This document shows, one piece after another, positions 21,011-32,964 of a stretch of 64,000 bases of DNA (positions are counted from its first letter, which is position 1; each line of letters opens with the position of its first letter). Under the pieces are notes generated by a model, which worked only from the letters and a program-made list of their open reading frames with translations, did no database searches and was not told the DNA's origin. This DNA is from Bidens hawaiensis (taxonomy: Eukaryota; Streptophyta; Magnoliopsida; Asterales; Asteraceae). The position numbers were made by a program, and so were the translations under genes. The stretch spans positions 62,001-126,000 of the forward strand of contig JAIQDT010003828.1 in NCBI GenBank assembly GCA_021521415.1, in the 5' to 3' direction.

Positions 21011-24000
21011 TTAATGTGTCATCGGTTTTCTAGAGAACAGGTGTGGGTATTTCTTTCGGAATTCGTTCTTTCGTTCCCAAGTATATTCGGGTCCTTGTTT
21101 TGAATTCCACCGAACTTTTACCAAGGAAATTTTGTTATGTCGTAACTGTTTGATTTTCCCGTCTACAATTTCTACCGGTTCCTCTACGAAGTTGAGCTTT
21201 TCGTTGACCTGAACATCTTCCAGTGGTACTATTGTCGTTTCATCAGTCAAACACTTTTTCAGATTCGATACATGAAACACGTCATGAATAGTGCTCAGTT
21301 CTAAGGGTAGTTTTAATCGGTAAGCTACGGGACCAATTTTTGCGACAATCTCAAAAGGTCCGATGTATCTCGGGGCTAGTTTGCCAGTCTTTCCAAATCT
21401 TATAACACCTTTCCATGGTGATACTTTTAAAAATACCTTATCACCTATTTCAAAAGATAACCGTTTTCTGCGAACATCAGCATAACTCTTTTGTCGGTCA
21501 CGGGCTGCTTTCAATTTTTGTTTAACTTGGTGAATCTTATCGGTGGTTTCCTGAATTAAATCGGATCTTGAAATTTGAGTATCACCCACTTCTGTCCAAC
21601 ATAGTGGTGATCTACATTTTCGCCCGTATAGAGCTTCATAAGGTGCTGCTTGTATACTACTGTGATAACTATTATTGTAAGAGAATTCAATGAGCGGGAG
21701 GTGTTGATCCCAATTCCCTTTAAAGTCCAGTACACAAGCACGAAGTAAATCTTCTAAGGTTTGGATGGTTCGTTCAGATTGACCATCGGTTTGGGGATGG
21801 TAAGCCGTACTTAGGTCGATTCGGGTTCCCAAGGCTTCTTGTACTGCTTGCCAGAAATGTGAAATAAAATGACTGTCTTGATCGGAAATAATCGAAAGAG
21901 GTACTCCGTGTCGAGATACTATTTCATCGATGTAAATTTGAGCAAGTTTTTCGGTGGTGTAGTTGTTACGGATGGGAATAAAGTGTGCGGATTTGGTTAA
22001 TCGGTCCACAATTACCCAAATTGCGTTGTGTCCTCTAGCGGTTTTAGGAAGGTGTGTCACAAAGTCCATGGTAATTTGTTCCCATTTCCATTGTGGGATT
22101 TCGGGTTGTTGTAACATTCCCGAAGGTTTTTGGTATTCCGCCTTTACCCTTGCACATGTTGCACATTTACTTACATACACGGCTATATCCTTTTTCATAC
22201 CAGGCCACCAGTAAAATTCTTTAACATCCTTATACATCTTATCAGCACCTGGATGAATAGAATATTTGGATTTGTGTGCTTCATCAAGTATCAGCTTTCG
22301 GAGTTTATGAAGTGTTGGAATCCAGACCCGGTTTTTGTAATAATATACTTCATCGGTTCTCTTCTCAAAATTCTTTTCATTTCCATGTAGTTCTTCTTTT
22401 TCTAGCTGATCTGCCTTCAAGGCCTCATCTTGTGCAATGCGAACTTGTTCGGTTAGGCTACTTTGAACAATCATTCCGAGTGCTCGTACCCTTAATGGTC
22501 TGATTCTGTCTTTTCGGCTTAAAGCATCAGCTACTACGTTGGCCTTACCCGGATGGTATTTAATCTCACAATCATAATCATTTAACAGTTCTACCCATCT
22601 CCTTTGTCTCATGTTTAGCTCTTTCTGATCGAATATGTGTTGTAGGCTTTTGTGATCAGTATAGATGGTACATTTAGTGCCATACAAGTAATGTCTCCAA
22701 ATCTTCAATGCAAAGATAACTGCTCCCAATTCCAAATCATGGGTCGTATAATTCTTTTCATGCACTTTTAATTGTCGGGAAGCATATGCTATTACTTTCT
22801 TTCTTTGCATCAGTACGCATCCTAAACCTTTACGAGATGCGTCACAATATACCACCAATTCATCAGTTCCATCTGGAAGGCTTAATATTGGAGCCTCACA
22901 TAACCTCTGTTTTAACGTTTGGAAGGCCATTTTTTGTTCTTCTCCCCATTCATATGCTCGATCTTTTTGAGTTAGGAGGGTTAGAGGTTGTGCAATACTT
23001 GAAAAGTTTTCAATGAATCTTCTATAATACCCGGCTAGTCCTAAGAATTGACGAATTTCTCTTGGTGACTTAGGCACTTGCCAATTCTTAATAGCCTCAA
23101 TTTTACTTGAGTCTACTTGGATTCCTTGATGGTTCACAATGTGTCCTAAAAACTGTACTTCTTGTAGCCAAAACTCACATTTGGACAACTTTGCGTATAA
23201 CTTCTCTTGCCTCAATAATTTTAAGATTTCCCGCAAATGTTGTTCGTGTTCCTCCTTACTTCTCGAATATATCAAAATGTCATCGATAAGCACTATCACA
23301 AACTTGTCAAGGTAAGGTTTGCAAACTCGGTTCATGAGGTCCATAAACACTGCAGGTGCATTTGTCAACCCAAACGGCATAAGCAAAAATTCATAGTGAC
23401 CATACCGAGTTCGGAAAGCTGTTTTGGGTATGTCTTCTTCCAGAATTCTTACTTGATGATAACCAGATCTAAGATCAATTTTTGAAAAATACTTCGCACC
23501 TTGAAGCTGATCAAACAAGTCATCAATTCGAGGTAAGGGGTATCTATTCTTTATAGTCACTTTATTCAATTCCCGATAATCAATACACATTCGAAAACTC
23601 CCATCTTTCTTCTTTACAAACAACACTGGTGCTCCCCACGGTGAGTAACTAGGGCGAACAAAACCCCTGTCCAGTAATTCTTGTAACTGGTTGGACAGTT
23701 CTTGCATTTCAGAAGGTGCAAGTCGATAAGGTGCCTTAGCAATGGGTGCTGCTCCCGGTATCAAATCAATACGGAATTCAACTTGTCTGGTCGGTGGTAA
23801 ACCAGGCAACTCATCGGGGAATACATCTGAATACTCGTGTACCACTGGGATGTCTTCTAATCGTTTTTCCTCGGGTTCCTTAACCGTTACGCTCGCCAAG
23901 TATAATGTACAACCTTGGCGTAAATATCTCAATGCCTTAAGTTGAGATATGAGAGGCAGTACCGTACCAGATTTCTCACCTTGAACAATCATAGCTTCAT

Positions 24001-25771
24001 CATTCAGAAGAGATATTCTAACGGTCTTATCCTTACAGACAATTTCAGCTTTATACTTAGATAGCCAGTCCATACCGACTATAACATCGAAACTTCCCAA
24101 TTCCACTGGAAGTAAATCAATAAGGAATGGGTGGTCGTTTAGGATAAGGGAACTGTCTCGGACTATTCGGTTAACAAGTATAGGCTTACCGTTAGCGAGT
24201 TCTATAGTATATGGTTTTGTTAGTTCACTAACCGGCATATTTTCTAAAGGTAAGAAGTTAACAGATATGAAACTTCTATCGGCACCCGTATCAAACAAAA
24301 CTGAAGCATACTGACCCGAAACTAAGAATGTACCTGTCACCACATTCGGATCTTGACGCGCTTCACCCGGTCCTAATACAAACGCGCGTCCCTTAGCTGT
24401 GTTGGAGGTTGATGCTTGTGCTTGGTTCTGCCTTCTCACTGTACTCGGGTTCAAATTAGGGCAGTATCTCCGAAAATGTTCCGTACTGCCACATTCATAG
24501 CAGGCACGGAGGTTCGTGGTAGGTGGGGTTTGTTGGTTGAGTTGTGGGCGGTTTGGTTGAGGTCGAGGGAGTTGAGTTGATTGCGGTGGACGGTTAACAG
24601 TGTTGGTGGGGGTTCTACAGTTGGGGGCATAGTGTCCCGTTCTTCCACACTTTTGACAAATGATTGGTTTGCAATCACCCACATGATGAAAGTTACATCT
24701 TCTGCATTTCGGTAACGTCCCTTTATAGGTTTCTTGTTTTACATTAGAACTGGTCATGGCATAACTTCGGGTATTCGGACGAGCCCGTTTGTTCTGAGGG
24801 TTTCCTTGCATTCTTGTCCCATAATCAGTTTGTTTTAAACTTGTTGTTTCACCTGGCATCCTTATCACTCCACTTCTCATCAGATCAAAAGTAACGACAC
24901 CCGTTTGAGATACAGCACTTTCTAATGTCGGGTGGGCAACTGAATTCACTATACTTCTCACAGCAGGGGTCAGTCCCCAGATATAACGTTCAATTCGCTT
25001 TGCTTCCGGTGTAACTAACCATGGAACTAAGCGGGACAGTTCGTTAAAATGATTCGTGTATCCCACATGGTCTGCTCCTTTCATTTCCAGATTCCATAAC
25101 TCGTGTTCCAACCTCTGAATCTCACTTTTAGGACAAAAATGCTCTAGCATGAGGGTTTTTAATTCAGTCCATGACATACGATTAATAGCATCTTGTCCCC
25201 TTATTTGGACTACTGTGTTCCACCACATCAGCGCTTGGTCTAGAAACATACTGGTAGCAAATCTGACCACGCGGTTCGGTGGACACTCACTGATATTAAT
25301 TACTGATTCGGTCTTTTCTATCCATTTAACCAGCCCGCTAGGTCCTTCAATACCCTTAAACTCAATCGGTTTACATGATGTAAATTGTTTGTATGAATAC
25401 TCCTGACGCGGGGGTTCTCGGTTATTATTATTATTATTAGTTGTGTTAACAACCGGTACAGGGTTCGGGATATTATCAGGGTGCACAACAGGTTCTGGGT
25501 TCCCAGTGACATTCATAGTTGGGAGAGTGTTATTATTATTTATGATATTATCAGTATTCACCGGGGTAGTAACACCCGGGGCTACATTAGTGTCCGGCGG
25601 AGGTATATTAACAGTGGCCGTGGTGGTGCTCGTAGGTTGATTAACAGTATTGTTAGCACGTATGCCTGCAGTGACTTGTGTTACAATTGTTGGTATCACT
25701 GCTTGTAGTTGACGAGCAATCATTGCGGCCACTTCCGCCTCAGACAAAGGGTTTGCTTTCTTCGGGGCCAT
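21011..25771 (-). CDS. Gag-Pol polyprotein of Tekay-type Ty3/gypsy retrotransposon
   Basis: One uninterrupted 1586-residue frame with every expected domain in order. A Q/N/P-rich head precedes a Retrotrans_gag region (about 130-300); two zinc knuckles follow ([14 protein letters not shown] near 373-386, [14 protein letters not shown] near 423-437). The aspartic protease site is LFDTGADRS near 495. Reverse transcriptase spans about 670-860 with [10 protein letters not shown] and LIDDILIYS, RNase H about 970-1090 with [10 protein letters not shown], and integrase about 1170-1440 with its HHCC finger (HPGADK then CATCARVK) and DDE residues in TMDF, SDQDSHF and [11 protein letters not shown]. The C-terminus ([16 protein letters not shown]) is chromodomain-like, which in chromoviruses guides integration. 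The first Met fits [14 protein letters not shown]. No catalytic residue appears lost, so the protein may be functional. Confidence 0.95.
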   Translation of the reverse strand: MAPKKANPLSEAEVAAMIARQLQAVIPTIVTQVTAGIRANNTVNQPTSTTTATVNIPPPDTNVAPGVTTPVNTDNIINNNNTLPTMNVTGNPEPVVHPDNIPNPVPVVNTTNNNNNNREPPRQEYSYKQFTSCKPIEFKGIEGPSGLVKWIEKTESVINISECPPNRVVRFATSMFLDQALMWWNTVVQIRGQDAINRMSWTELKTLMLEHFCPKSEIQRLEHELWNLEMKGADHVGYTNHFNELSRLVPWLVTPEAKRIERYIWGLTPAVRSIVNSVAHPTLESAVSQTGVVTFDLMRSGVIRMPGETTSLKQTDYGTRMQGNPQNKRARPNTRSYAMTSSNVKQETYKGTLPKCRRCNFHHVGDCKPIICQKCGRTGHYAPNCRTPTNTVNRPPQSTQLPRPQPNRPQLNQQTPPTTNLRACYECGSTEHFRRYCPNLNPSTVRRQNQAQASTSNTAKGRAFVLGPGEARQDPNVVTGTFLVSGQYASVLFDTGADRSFISVNFLPLENMPVSELTKPYTIELANGKPILVNRIVRDSSLILNDHPFLIDLLPVELGSFDVIVGMDWLSKYKAEIVCKDKTVRISLLNDEAMIVQGEKSGTVLPLISQLKALRYLRQGCTLYLASVTVKEPEEKRLEDIPVVHEYSDVFPDELPGLPPTRQVEFRIDLIPGAAPIAKAPYRLAPSEMQELSNQLQELLDRGFVRPSYSPWGAPVLFVKKKDGSFRMCIDYRELNKVTIKNRYPLPRIDDLFDQLQGAKYFSKIDLRSGYHQVRILEEDIPKTAFRTRYGHYEFLLMPFGLTNAPAVFMDLMNRVCKPYLDKFVIVLIDDILIYSRSKEEHEQHLREILKLLRQEKLYAKLSKCEFWLQEVQFLGHIVNHQGIQVDSSKIEAIKNWQVPKSPREIRQFLGLAGYYRRFIENFSSIAQPLTLLTQKDRAYEWGEEQKMAFQTLKQRLCEAPILSLPDGTDELVVYCDASRKGLGCVLMQRKKVIAYASRQLKVHEKNYTTHDLELGAVIFALKIWRHYLYGTKCTIYTDHKSLQHIFDQKELNMRQRRWVELLNDYDCEIKYHPGKANVVADALSRKDRIRPLRVRALGMIVQSSLTEQVRIAQDEALKADQLEKEELHGNEKNFEKRTDEVYYYKNRVWIPTLHKLRKLILDEAHKSKYSIHPGADKMYKDVKEFYWWPGMKKDIAVYVSKCATCARVKAEYQKPSGMLQQPEIPQWKWEQITMDFVTHLPKTARGHNAIWVIVDRLTKSAHFIPIRNNYTTEKLAQIYIDEIVSRHGVPLSIISDQDSHFISHFWQAVQEALGTRIDLSTAYHPQTDGQSERTIQTLEDLLRACVLDFKGNWDQHLPLIEFSYNNSYHSSIQAAPYEALYGRKCRSPLCWTEVGDTQISRSDLIQETTDKIHQVKQKLKAARDRQKSYADVRRKRLSFEIGDKVFLKVSPWKGVIRFGKTGKLAPRYIGPFEIVAKIGPVAYRLKLPLELSTIHDVFHVSNLKKCLTDETTIVPLEDVQVNEKLNFVEEPVEIVDGKIKQLRHNKISLVKVRWNSKQGPEYTWERKNEFRKKYPHLFSRKPMTH

Positions 25772-25930
25772 TCTATAAAATAATCAATTATATAATAATC
25801 AATATCGTTTCACTATAATCAGCACAACTTTACAATATTTCAATTTCACAACACATAACTATGCCAAAGAAAACACGTTTGTATTAATTATAATCATTAC
25901 TGTACATATGCATCCAAAATTAGCGCATAG

Positions 25931-26022
25931 GCTTAACCTGGTATAGGCCAGCGCTTGTATATGCGTATCAAAATTTGTCACTAAGTGACATGTAGACTTA
26001 ACCCGATAAGGGCCAGTGCTTG
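25931..26022. repeat. Two 27-bp imperfect repeats between extra ORF and gag
   Basis: A segment with the core cttaacc, gata/gtata, ggccag and gcttg appears at 25931-25957 and again at 25996-26022, 65 bases apart, in the 357-base spacer between the two Tekay ORFs. On the element's own strand they lie shortly before the gag start and could act in translation, splicing or packaging; this is speculative. Confidence 0.6.
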
Positions 26023-26128
26023 AAATAGTACTAAACCACAAACAACTCCCAAGCCAGCCCAACACGCTGTAACAAAATGCTGCTTGGGATATCAAAAGAC
26101 TATATACATAAGACCAGACTACTAGGTC

Positions 26129-26875
26129 CTATCCATTCTTTGCAACATGAAGCCACAACCAAACAACAGCAGCCACTAGGGCCGCATTAACCGCTAAACA
26201 CGCTCCCAGTAGTATCATCGCTCGATCCTGACGCCCATGGCTGTGAGCACTGGATCTTTGCACAATTCTGATTTCCTGTTGCATATACCTCATGTGATCA
26301 TACATATCATGTCTATGCTGGTTTAGGCTATTTATCGAATGTGAGTGTTCTAAGAGCTGATCAGTTGCTAAACCAAACCATGCTGAATCAGAATGACGAG
26401 GTGGCTCGGGTACTGGGGCGGGTAAACCCCAAGTAGGAATAGGTATCTCGGTTACCCGGACACGCAATGTTTCTCCCCTATGGTACGTAGATCGAGGTGG
26501 GGAAAAGGTGTGCTCAGGTGGACGCACTGAAATGCGAGCAGTTTGACGGTTTCTAATAGTGGGTGGGGGTACTGGTGTATGCTGTACAGGTGGAGTAAGG
26601 GATCTGGGTGCTCTAACAGGTGAACGATAAGCACTAGTAGCTCCCTGTCCTGCAACATTCCTAGGGGATTCCCTAGGGGGATAGGTGTCACAACGATAAC
26701 CCGATAAGTCGGGTTGATCCGCGGGTACCTCACGTGGAATTACCGCATCTGCACCTTCTTCTATTTCCTCTGGCTCCTCCTCAGTTTCTTCTTCCGGATC
26801 CTCTTCCTCCTCCTCAGGCTCTGTTGGTAGGGTATTAGGTAAACGATCAGTAGACCTTGACATATTCCTGCACAA
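26129..26875 (-). CDS. Extra Tekay ORF: acidic/proline-rich protein with C-terminal membrane anchor
   Basis: A 248-residue frame between primer-binding site and gag, on the element's coding strand. Visible parts are an acidic stretch of almost only E, D, P and T (about 19-45), a proline/arginine/serine-rich middle (about 60-150), a His/Met/Gln-rich segment likely to be helical (about 175-213: INSLNQHRHDMYDHM, MQQEIRIVQRSS), and a final hydrophobic segment (about 219-244, GACLAVNAALVAAVVWLWL) followed by HVAKNG. The layout predicts a tail-anchored protein with the bulk in the cytosol. An internal Met at residue 5 (MSRSTDRLP) is an alternative start. I recognise no domain and standard Tekay elements are not described with an ORF here as far as I know. 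Confidence is high that the frame exists, moderate that it is expressed. Confidence 0.6.
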   Translation of the reverse strand: MCRNMSRSTDRLPNTLPTEPEEEEEDPEEETEEEPEEIEEGADAVIPREVPADQPDLSGYRCDTYPPRESPRNVAGQGATSAYRSPVRAPRSLTPPVQHTPVPPPTIRNRQTARISVRPPEHTFSPPRSTYHRGETLRVRVTEIPIPTWGLPAPVPEPPRHSDSAWFGLATDQLLEHSHSINSLNQHRHDMYDHMRYMQQEIRIVQRSSAHSHGRQDRAMILLGACLAVNAALVAAVVWLWLHVAKNG

Positions 26876-27229
26876 TTATTAGTGATAAGAATAATATCCT
26901 TCTATATTAATCATAGTAAAATACATGTAAGTATTTATACACATAAGCACAAATAATCGTTTATATACACAGATATTTATCTATTATTATATTTTATACA
27001 CATATGTTGCTGTTTTTACCTATTCGATTGTTTATCGACTTCTTCTCGAATTTCCTCGTACAAACAAGTCTGTTATTACGTTCCGGACCATAATAACCCA
27101 CTTGTCCATTCGCGTTCATCACGAGAATCATTCGTGTATATTATTTAATATTATTTTATTCCCAGAGTTAATCGAGCCTACGGTTATCATAGGGTATCCT
27201 AAGGGACATCCTAATTCTTTATAACCAAT

Positions 27230-27242
27230 GGCTCTGATACCA
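27230..27242 (-). other. Primer-binding site of the Tekay element (initiator Met-tRNA)
   Basis: On the minus strand TGGTATCAGAGCC lies five bases inside the 5' LTR. This is the complement of the 3' end of plant initiator Met-tRNA, the usual primer for this group. Confidence 0.93.
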
Positions 27243-27247
27243 ACTTC

Positions 27248-30200
27248 TGTCACACCCCGACTAGGTAGTTGCGGAAGCGTAATACGGGAATGTAACAGAT
27301 AACACTGGTATCAACAACATTGTTTATAAAGAAATTCATAAACTAATTTACATCATATTACATGGGTAGGTACTATGTTTACAAACTAGGTGAAAAACAC
27401 ATAACCGGTTTACGAGCTTCTTCTACAGTATTATATCAGCGTCTATTCACAGCTATTCAACTTTCTTCCTAACACCAAGCATGTAAGCAAATCATTCCAC
27501 TTTTGCTTTACCTGAAAAGCATGTTAAAACGGGTCAACTACGTCTAGTTGGTGAGTTTCAAGTTTCACGAGTATCAATGAAATCAGTTCACGAGTTCGTA
27601 AATTTTACAGTGTGTATGTATATATGTCTGTGTATGATGCATTATACTAAGCCACAAGTGAAACCGAAACGAGCTAAAACACATGGCCTCCACTGCCCAT
27701 GCACTCCCGTTGGCATTTAACAGCCACTTTGCCCCAAGTATGTACTATGTCTAACACCACATAGCAGTATGTAAAAATATAATGACAATGTGCAACTGGG
27801 TTTACATATGTTCCGGCATACCCCTCCGGCTCTGTCAGTTGGGTTTGTCAAACCGATAGTACTATCCACACGTCACCGGCACGAAGTTAATCACTTGTGT
27901 TTGTGGGGACTTGTCAAGTGTTAGTACTTAGATAATCCACATCATCACACGTTTTCAAGTATATCAGTTTATGTAAACATGCTTTTCACCCCAAAAGTTC
28001 GTAAAACAGTTTAGAAAGTGGGGGGTCGTGAAACTCACCTTATCGTAGTTCGCACAGAAATCACGTATCAATAAGTCAGATGCCTCGTTTATAGCCTGAT
28101 TCCTATAAACGGTATCGTATCGTTATTACTAGTACAGTGTTCAAGCTAAGTCGGGCTGTATAGATAGTCTGGGTATAGCTGTTAGGCCCAGAACGTGACC
28201 ATAGTCTTAGATTGTGACGTTGTATACTATGAAATGTTTAAAACTGGATTTGGCTCAGTTTCACCGTTTTCCGAGCCTAGCTCAGTTGATCGTTTATACG
28301 TTTCGGGATTAGGTAAGATCACATAAAACTTAAGTAAATATATTGATTGATAAAATAATTTGATTTATGAAAGAATTTTAAAGTTTCGGTGTATGGTTTG
28401 ATTGCAGGGTTCGTTTCCGTTTTTACACGGGTTTGATTATACAAAACGCGTACAATCCACCCGAATTGTCCGGAATTCTCGTAAAAAGTTCGTTTTTATT
28501 AATATCATTCAAAAATATGATATTTGACCACTTTTGACATTTTGACATACCAGTCAGTCCGTTAAACACAAAACTGCCGGTTTCGTTAAAACAATTATAA
28601 TTTAAATCTTTGATTAATTATAACTAAATATGTACTTATATATAAATTATGTAAATTTTTGTAAAAATACATTAAGACATGGAGAATTTTATAAAAATAT
28701 TTCCAGAAAGTTTATGATTATTTATTTATTTATAAAAATTCATTTAATAGGTTATAATCATGTAATAAATGGCCCGTTTATATCAAACGACCTCCGAAAA
28801 ATCCGATAATTTTTACCAATGGCCTCAATGTCATTACATAGCCCCTGCAAAATTTCCAGAACCTAAGTCTTTTGACAAAATGCCTTTTTGTGCGTTTTTC
28901 GGCTGTTAAAATTCGGTTAAACCATGATCGCACAATCCATACTTAGGCATTTCCAATGATTCCCAAACTTTACCAGTGATCTTACCATCCCATATTAAAC
29001 TCCAAAACCAAGTTTCATAATTTTTCAATATGTTTAGCTATTTTTCCCAAATAAACGCTCATAAACGGGAATAAATTCACCAAATATTCTCCGTTTATCG
29101 AAAAATTACCAAATTTGAACAGGGACTCATTTATATGATCCCTAATGTCCCTGCAAGTTTTCACAAGCTAACAACAAGCACGTCACAACCTAATACTAAA
29201 CAGCCCCTAAACGAGTGTTACGGGTTTACCTTGTCGGTTTTCGATGAATTTTGCTAGCTTAAACGACTTTCCGGGTCTCGGGTTGCAAACTCAGTATATC
29301 TACATATCATATAACATCAAACCAAGCATAAATCATCCATGTAACAGCCTTGATAATTAGGGTTTCGGTTTTGGGTTCAAACCGAACTTTCTAACCGTAA
29401 AAACGTTGTATTCATGTTCTAATCCGCGTTTTTGACCAAAAAAGTATATGTTCGTGATTTGTAAACATGTTTAACATCAAAACATAATTTTACTTGATTT
29501 TTAGGGTTTTTGGATGGTTAAACATGTTTAAAACTAACTAAAACATGTTTATAAGATTATAACTTAGTTAAAGGATGGTTAAAAATTCATGTAAATGAAA
29601 CTTACTTGAGGGTTTTGGGCAAGGGTTTGGAAGGACAGAACTGGAGCTGCTGTGGACTTGAAATATTTTGAGAGGTGAAATGAATAACAAAGCTTAATGT
29701 ATAAGCTTTATAAAAAAAAACATGTGGGGTAGTTTCTTTCTGGCCGATCGGAACCTTTAAATGGCCCTTAATGGGCTGTTTTGGCCCATTAAACTATACA
29801 TACAAGCCCAAACATAAAATGCCCACTTCAAATTTAGTTCGGGTCCGGTTTTTCGCAAGAAAATTAATTCGGGTGTAAGAAATAGCGTAAAAAACGAGTG
29901 TTTTTCAGCTTATTTTTGTAAAATAAGAAAAACGTACTGACTCGTTGTAAAATTCCAAAATATTTTCACGGATTGCTTAGAACATGTCATATAAGTGTTT
30001 TATAAATCTTTTTCGGCTTAACGGATGCTACAATGCTTGTTTTGATATTAACGATTGCGTTTAAGCTTATAGCGTATCGATAAACGAAACCTTTTTCATT
30101 TAAAGAGTTTTAAACGTACTGGGGCCTAAATATCAATATGTTAGCCTCTATAACATATATATAACTCGTATATGACCCCTCAGTATGTATACGGGTCATA

Positions 30201-30305
30201 ATTAGTATCGGTCGGTTACTCGTTTAAGCACTACGAATTAACCGATTTATCGTTTACTTGTTACGTAATGAATATAGTATACCTCGTTTTATCATGAATG
30301 TCACA
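27248..30305 (-). repeat. Tekay 5' LTR
   Basis: The 3058-bp partner of 17921-20976, ending atgtcaca. On the minus strand it starts TGTGACATTCATG and ends GGGGTGTGACA. Promoter position within it cannot be set by eye. Confidence 0.95.
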
Positions 30306-30310
30306 GTTTA

Positions 30311-30510
30311 CGATGTAAAGAAAATAAGTATATGCAATAAATCTGGCATTAAAAAAAATTTGTAAACAAAGTAATGTCTTCAACCCATTTGGCATTTGGT
30401 AATTAAGGATTAATATGTCTACACTATAATTGAAAGATTCTATTTATTGTGACAATTTCTGCTATCAAAGTTTCTATTTTTATAGAATCCCTGTTAAATA
30501 TAATGAGATA
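30311..30510. other. Flank between Tekay and hAT, unit 1
   Basis: Two hundred bases of AT-rich, non-coding sequence following the target duplication. The same stretch, continuous with its left neighbour, occurs at 36375-36577 and 42412-42606, showing the pre-insertion state. Confidence 0.8.
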
Positions 30511-31552
30511 TAGAGGTGGACATAATCGGGTATTGTTAAAAACCCGAACCGGTTCGGAACCGGTTTTTTTCATACTAGGTAGAAAATAGGACCGGTTCCA
30601 GTCAGGAACCGGGTCGGTTCCGGACCAGAACCGATGGACCAAAATGCCAACTTTTAGGTACCGGGTAGGGTAGGAACCGGGACCGAGTATTACGTAAAAA
30701 CCGGTTCCGCCGGTTTTTTTTGAAATTCAAATAAAAGAGCCGTCACAAAAAGTTTTCAACGGCTATATAGCCGTTTTTGACCGTTGGAAGTGGGAGAGTC
30801 GTCCGGCTCTACAACCCAAGCATCTACCGCCGGGTAACAACGCTTAATCGTTGTAGAACCCGGATTAAAACGACGGACCTTGTTTTTTAGTTTAAGTTGT
30901 TATGTTTAGTAACGTTTATGTTTTAATAATGTTTGTAATAGTTCTTGTTTAAATAAATAAAATGTTCGTCGTTATTAAAAAAGTAACAAAAAATTAATCA
31001 TGACTAATAAGAAATAAACTGGTACTAGTAATAAACCAAACAAAAGTAGTTATTAAACAAATCAAAACTAAATATTAGTTTAACTTTGAGCGTGTTACAA
31101 ATGATTTTACTAAAACAAATAAAAATTACAACTCTTCTTCGTCTTCACCCTCATCTTCTTTACCACCAGAATTATCGGAAGAAAGCCCGTCCTTCGCCTC
31201 CTCATCATGAATAGGACGCTCTATTGGTATTTCGTTTTCAAAGTTTGCCTTGTGTTGTACACGATCCACCACATCCAAATGGTCCTTTAGGCAAATGCAA
31301 ACCTCTAGAGTCTCGGGAGTTAATTTAGTTCTTCGCATTGATAATACCCTCCCACAAAGAGAAAAAACCGATTCGAAAGCAACCGTTGAGGCTTGTACGG
31401 AAAGAAAATCACGAGCCATGGCAGATAGAATAGGAAATTCATTTTGTTTTCCTTTAAACCAAGCCAACAAATCAATATTGCGAATTTCGTCGATCGTTGC
31501 GCCCTCAAAAAAGTTTGCTCCACTATATCGACCAAGTTCGCAAGTTGGTGTG
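30511..31552 (-). mobile_element. hAT element, left part, unit 1
   Basis: It starts TAGAGGTGGACATAATCGGG, with hAT-type ends rich in aaccggttcc motifs (30530-30720). It encodes the last part of the transposase on the minus strand and is then cut by the Athila 5' LTR at 31553. Confidence 0.8.
31126..31552 (-). pseudogene. hAT transposase C-terminus (dimerisation domain), unit 1
   Basis: The minus-strand frame reads LGRYSGANFFEGATIDEIRN, LLAWFKGKQNEFPILSAMARD, FLSVQASTVAFESVFSLCGR and TKLTPETLEVCICLKDHL, the conserved hAT C-terminal dimerisation motif of RICESLEEPER-like transposases. An acidic tail ends the protein (EDEGEDEEEL). The frame stays open to the Athila junction at 31552, so this piece is intact but is only the last 140 residues of a protein whose remainder lies beyond 51483. 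Confidence 0.85.
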
Positions 31553-32799
31553 TGATGGTCGGGTATTTTGTATATATATTAGTGTATTAATTATGTAGTT
31601 TTATTGAGTATATTGTTAGAACTTTTGTACTTCATACGTGCTTTTTTATTTCAGGTAATTGATTGTTAAAGATGCTAAATGCGAGACCTGCACGAGCATG
31701 GAATGATATCTTGGGAAGACCGAAGCATGATTTGATGTCTTGCGAAGTCTTACAAGGATTTGGGAAGAGTATGGATGAGAAATCATAAGCCAATGCTAAA
31801 ACTGAACAAGATGGGTTGACAAAATGCGACCTTGAAGTAAAACGAGCATATCTTGAGTTAGAAAATGAGTTACGAGAGCCATTATATATGAATTTTGGGT
31901 TTCTCGACGAGAGGAATCCAAATATGAGGTATTATTAGGTAGCGGTACGCGACGGGTAGGGTCAATGGCCATCGAGATATGCGATGGTCTTAAAAAACGT
32001 GAAAAACGGATTTTGACCTATATCTTCTATTTTCCGAACCCTAATCAGGATTGACGACCAGCAGCAGCTATTAGGCGATTTTGGGTGAATTCCAGGGCTA
32101 CCAATCATCTCTTGATCAATCCTAATAGCCTTCCTCATCATAATTGAAGATCCATCGATGACGATGCTCGGCTAGTCTTCTCCGAATCATACCTGGGATG
32201 TAAAGTTTGTAACAATTTCAGTTTTTCTCATATGATTAAGAACACTTGTGTATTATTATTTATGATTGATATATGATTATTGAGGTTTAGTATTTATGTG
32301 TGTTCGGTTGGTTTAGGTTTACGTTGGTCTGAACGATCTGTTACCAGTTGCTACATAATTAGTCATATAACTGTTTGGTTAGATTGAATACGATAAAACA
32401 TACAATTGCCCTTAACTGAGTCACACTGGCAAAGACTGTTTGATAACCAGTGCCGTGTGTAACGTAATTGTTGATGTCTAAGGTTTTGTCTGATTGATTA
32501 GTTTTCAGTTAATCGTTAATAATTAATCTGTTAGGTTGCATGAGATAACTGTTGGTTGCTTACTTGAATTCCCGGGTGTGATTTGTTTGTAACTGCTTAA
32601 TACTCGTTTACTTGTTCGTTGCTTAGTTCTTTAAATTCAAACTATTGCTTGTGTGATCAGCACTAAAAAATCATTCACTTCAGAATTAGAAATCTGTTAC
32701 ACGAATACATTGACCACATACTCCTTGTGATACGATACCCTACTTTCTCTAACTATTTAGAATAATTAGGTTTTTGATTGACTCAAACGACGGTCATCA
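31553..32799 (+). repeat. Athila-like 5' LTR, unit 1
   Basis: A 1247-bp LTR starting TGATGGTCGGG and ending ACGGTCATCA. It follows gtgtg (31548-31552), which matches gtgtg after the 3' LTR at 51479-51483, so the target duplication is intact when unit 3 and the distal part are joined. Confidence 0.92.
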
Positions 32800-32802
32800 A
32801 AA

Positions 32803-32820
32803 TGGCGCCGTTGCCGGGGA
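32803..32820 (+). other. Athila-type primer-binding site, unit 1
   Basis: TGGCGCCGTTGCCGGGGA lies three bases after the LTR. This 18-mer is characteristic of plant Athila elements. Identical sites occur at 38870-38887 (unit 2) and 44897-44914 (unit 3). Confidence 0.93.
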
Positions 32821-32964
32821 GTTAGTGGCGCTTAGTGTTTTTCGTGTTATTTGATTTTTGTGTTTAATTTTAATTTTAGTTTTAATTTTGTTTTCAATTT
32901 TTAGTTTAAATTTTATTTATCTGTATTTTACGCGGGTTGTGTTAGTTGTGCAGATTACAAGTTT

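Larger units (their letters stand above)
17921..30305 (-). mobile_element. Full-length Tekay-type chromovirus (Ty3/gypsy), apparently intact
   Basis: A complete LTR retrotransposon on the minus strand: 3' LTR 17921-20976, polypurine tract 20977-20990, gag-pol ORF 21011-25771, an extra ORF 26129-26875, primer-binding site 27230-27242, 5' LTR 27248-30305. Ends are TG/CA and the 5-base target duplication gttta is perfect. By eye the LTRs differ at about 13 substitutions and two single-base indels in 3.06 kb (about 0.4 percent), so the insertion is recent, of the order of a few hundred thousand years at a rate of 1e-8 per site per year (an assumed rate). Tekay placement rests on domain order, the chromodomain-like C-terminus, the Met-tRNA primer site and the very long LTRs. 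Confidence 0.93.

Noticed and set aside
21963..25708. Several plus-strand frames opposite the Tekay gag-pol
   Set aside because: They are antisense shadows of a fully supported coding frame and lack independent coding features.
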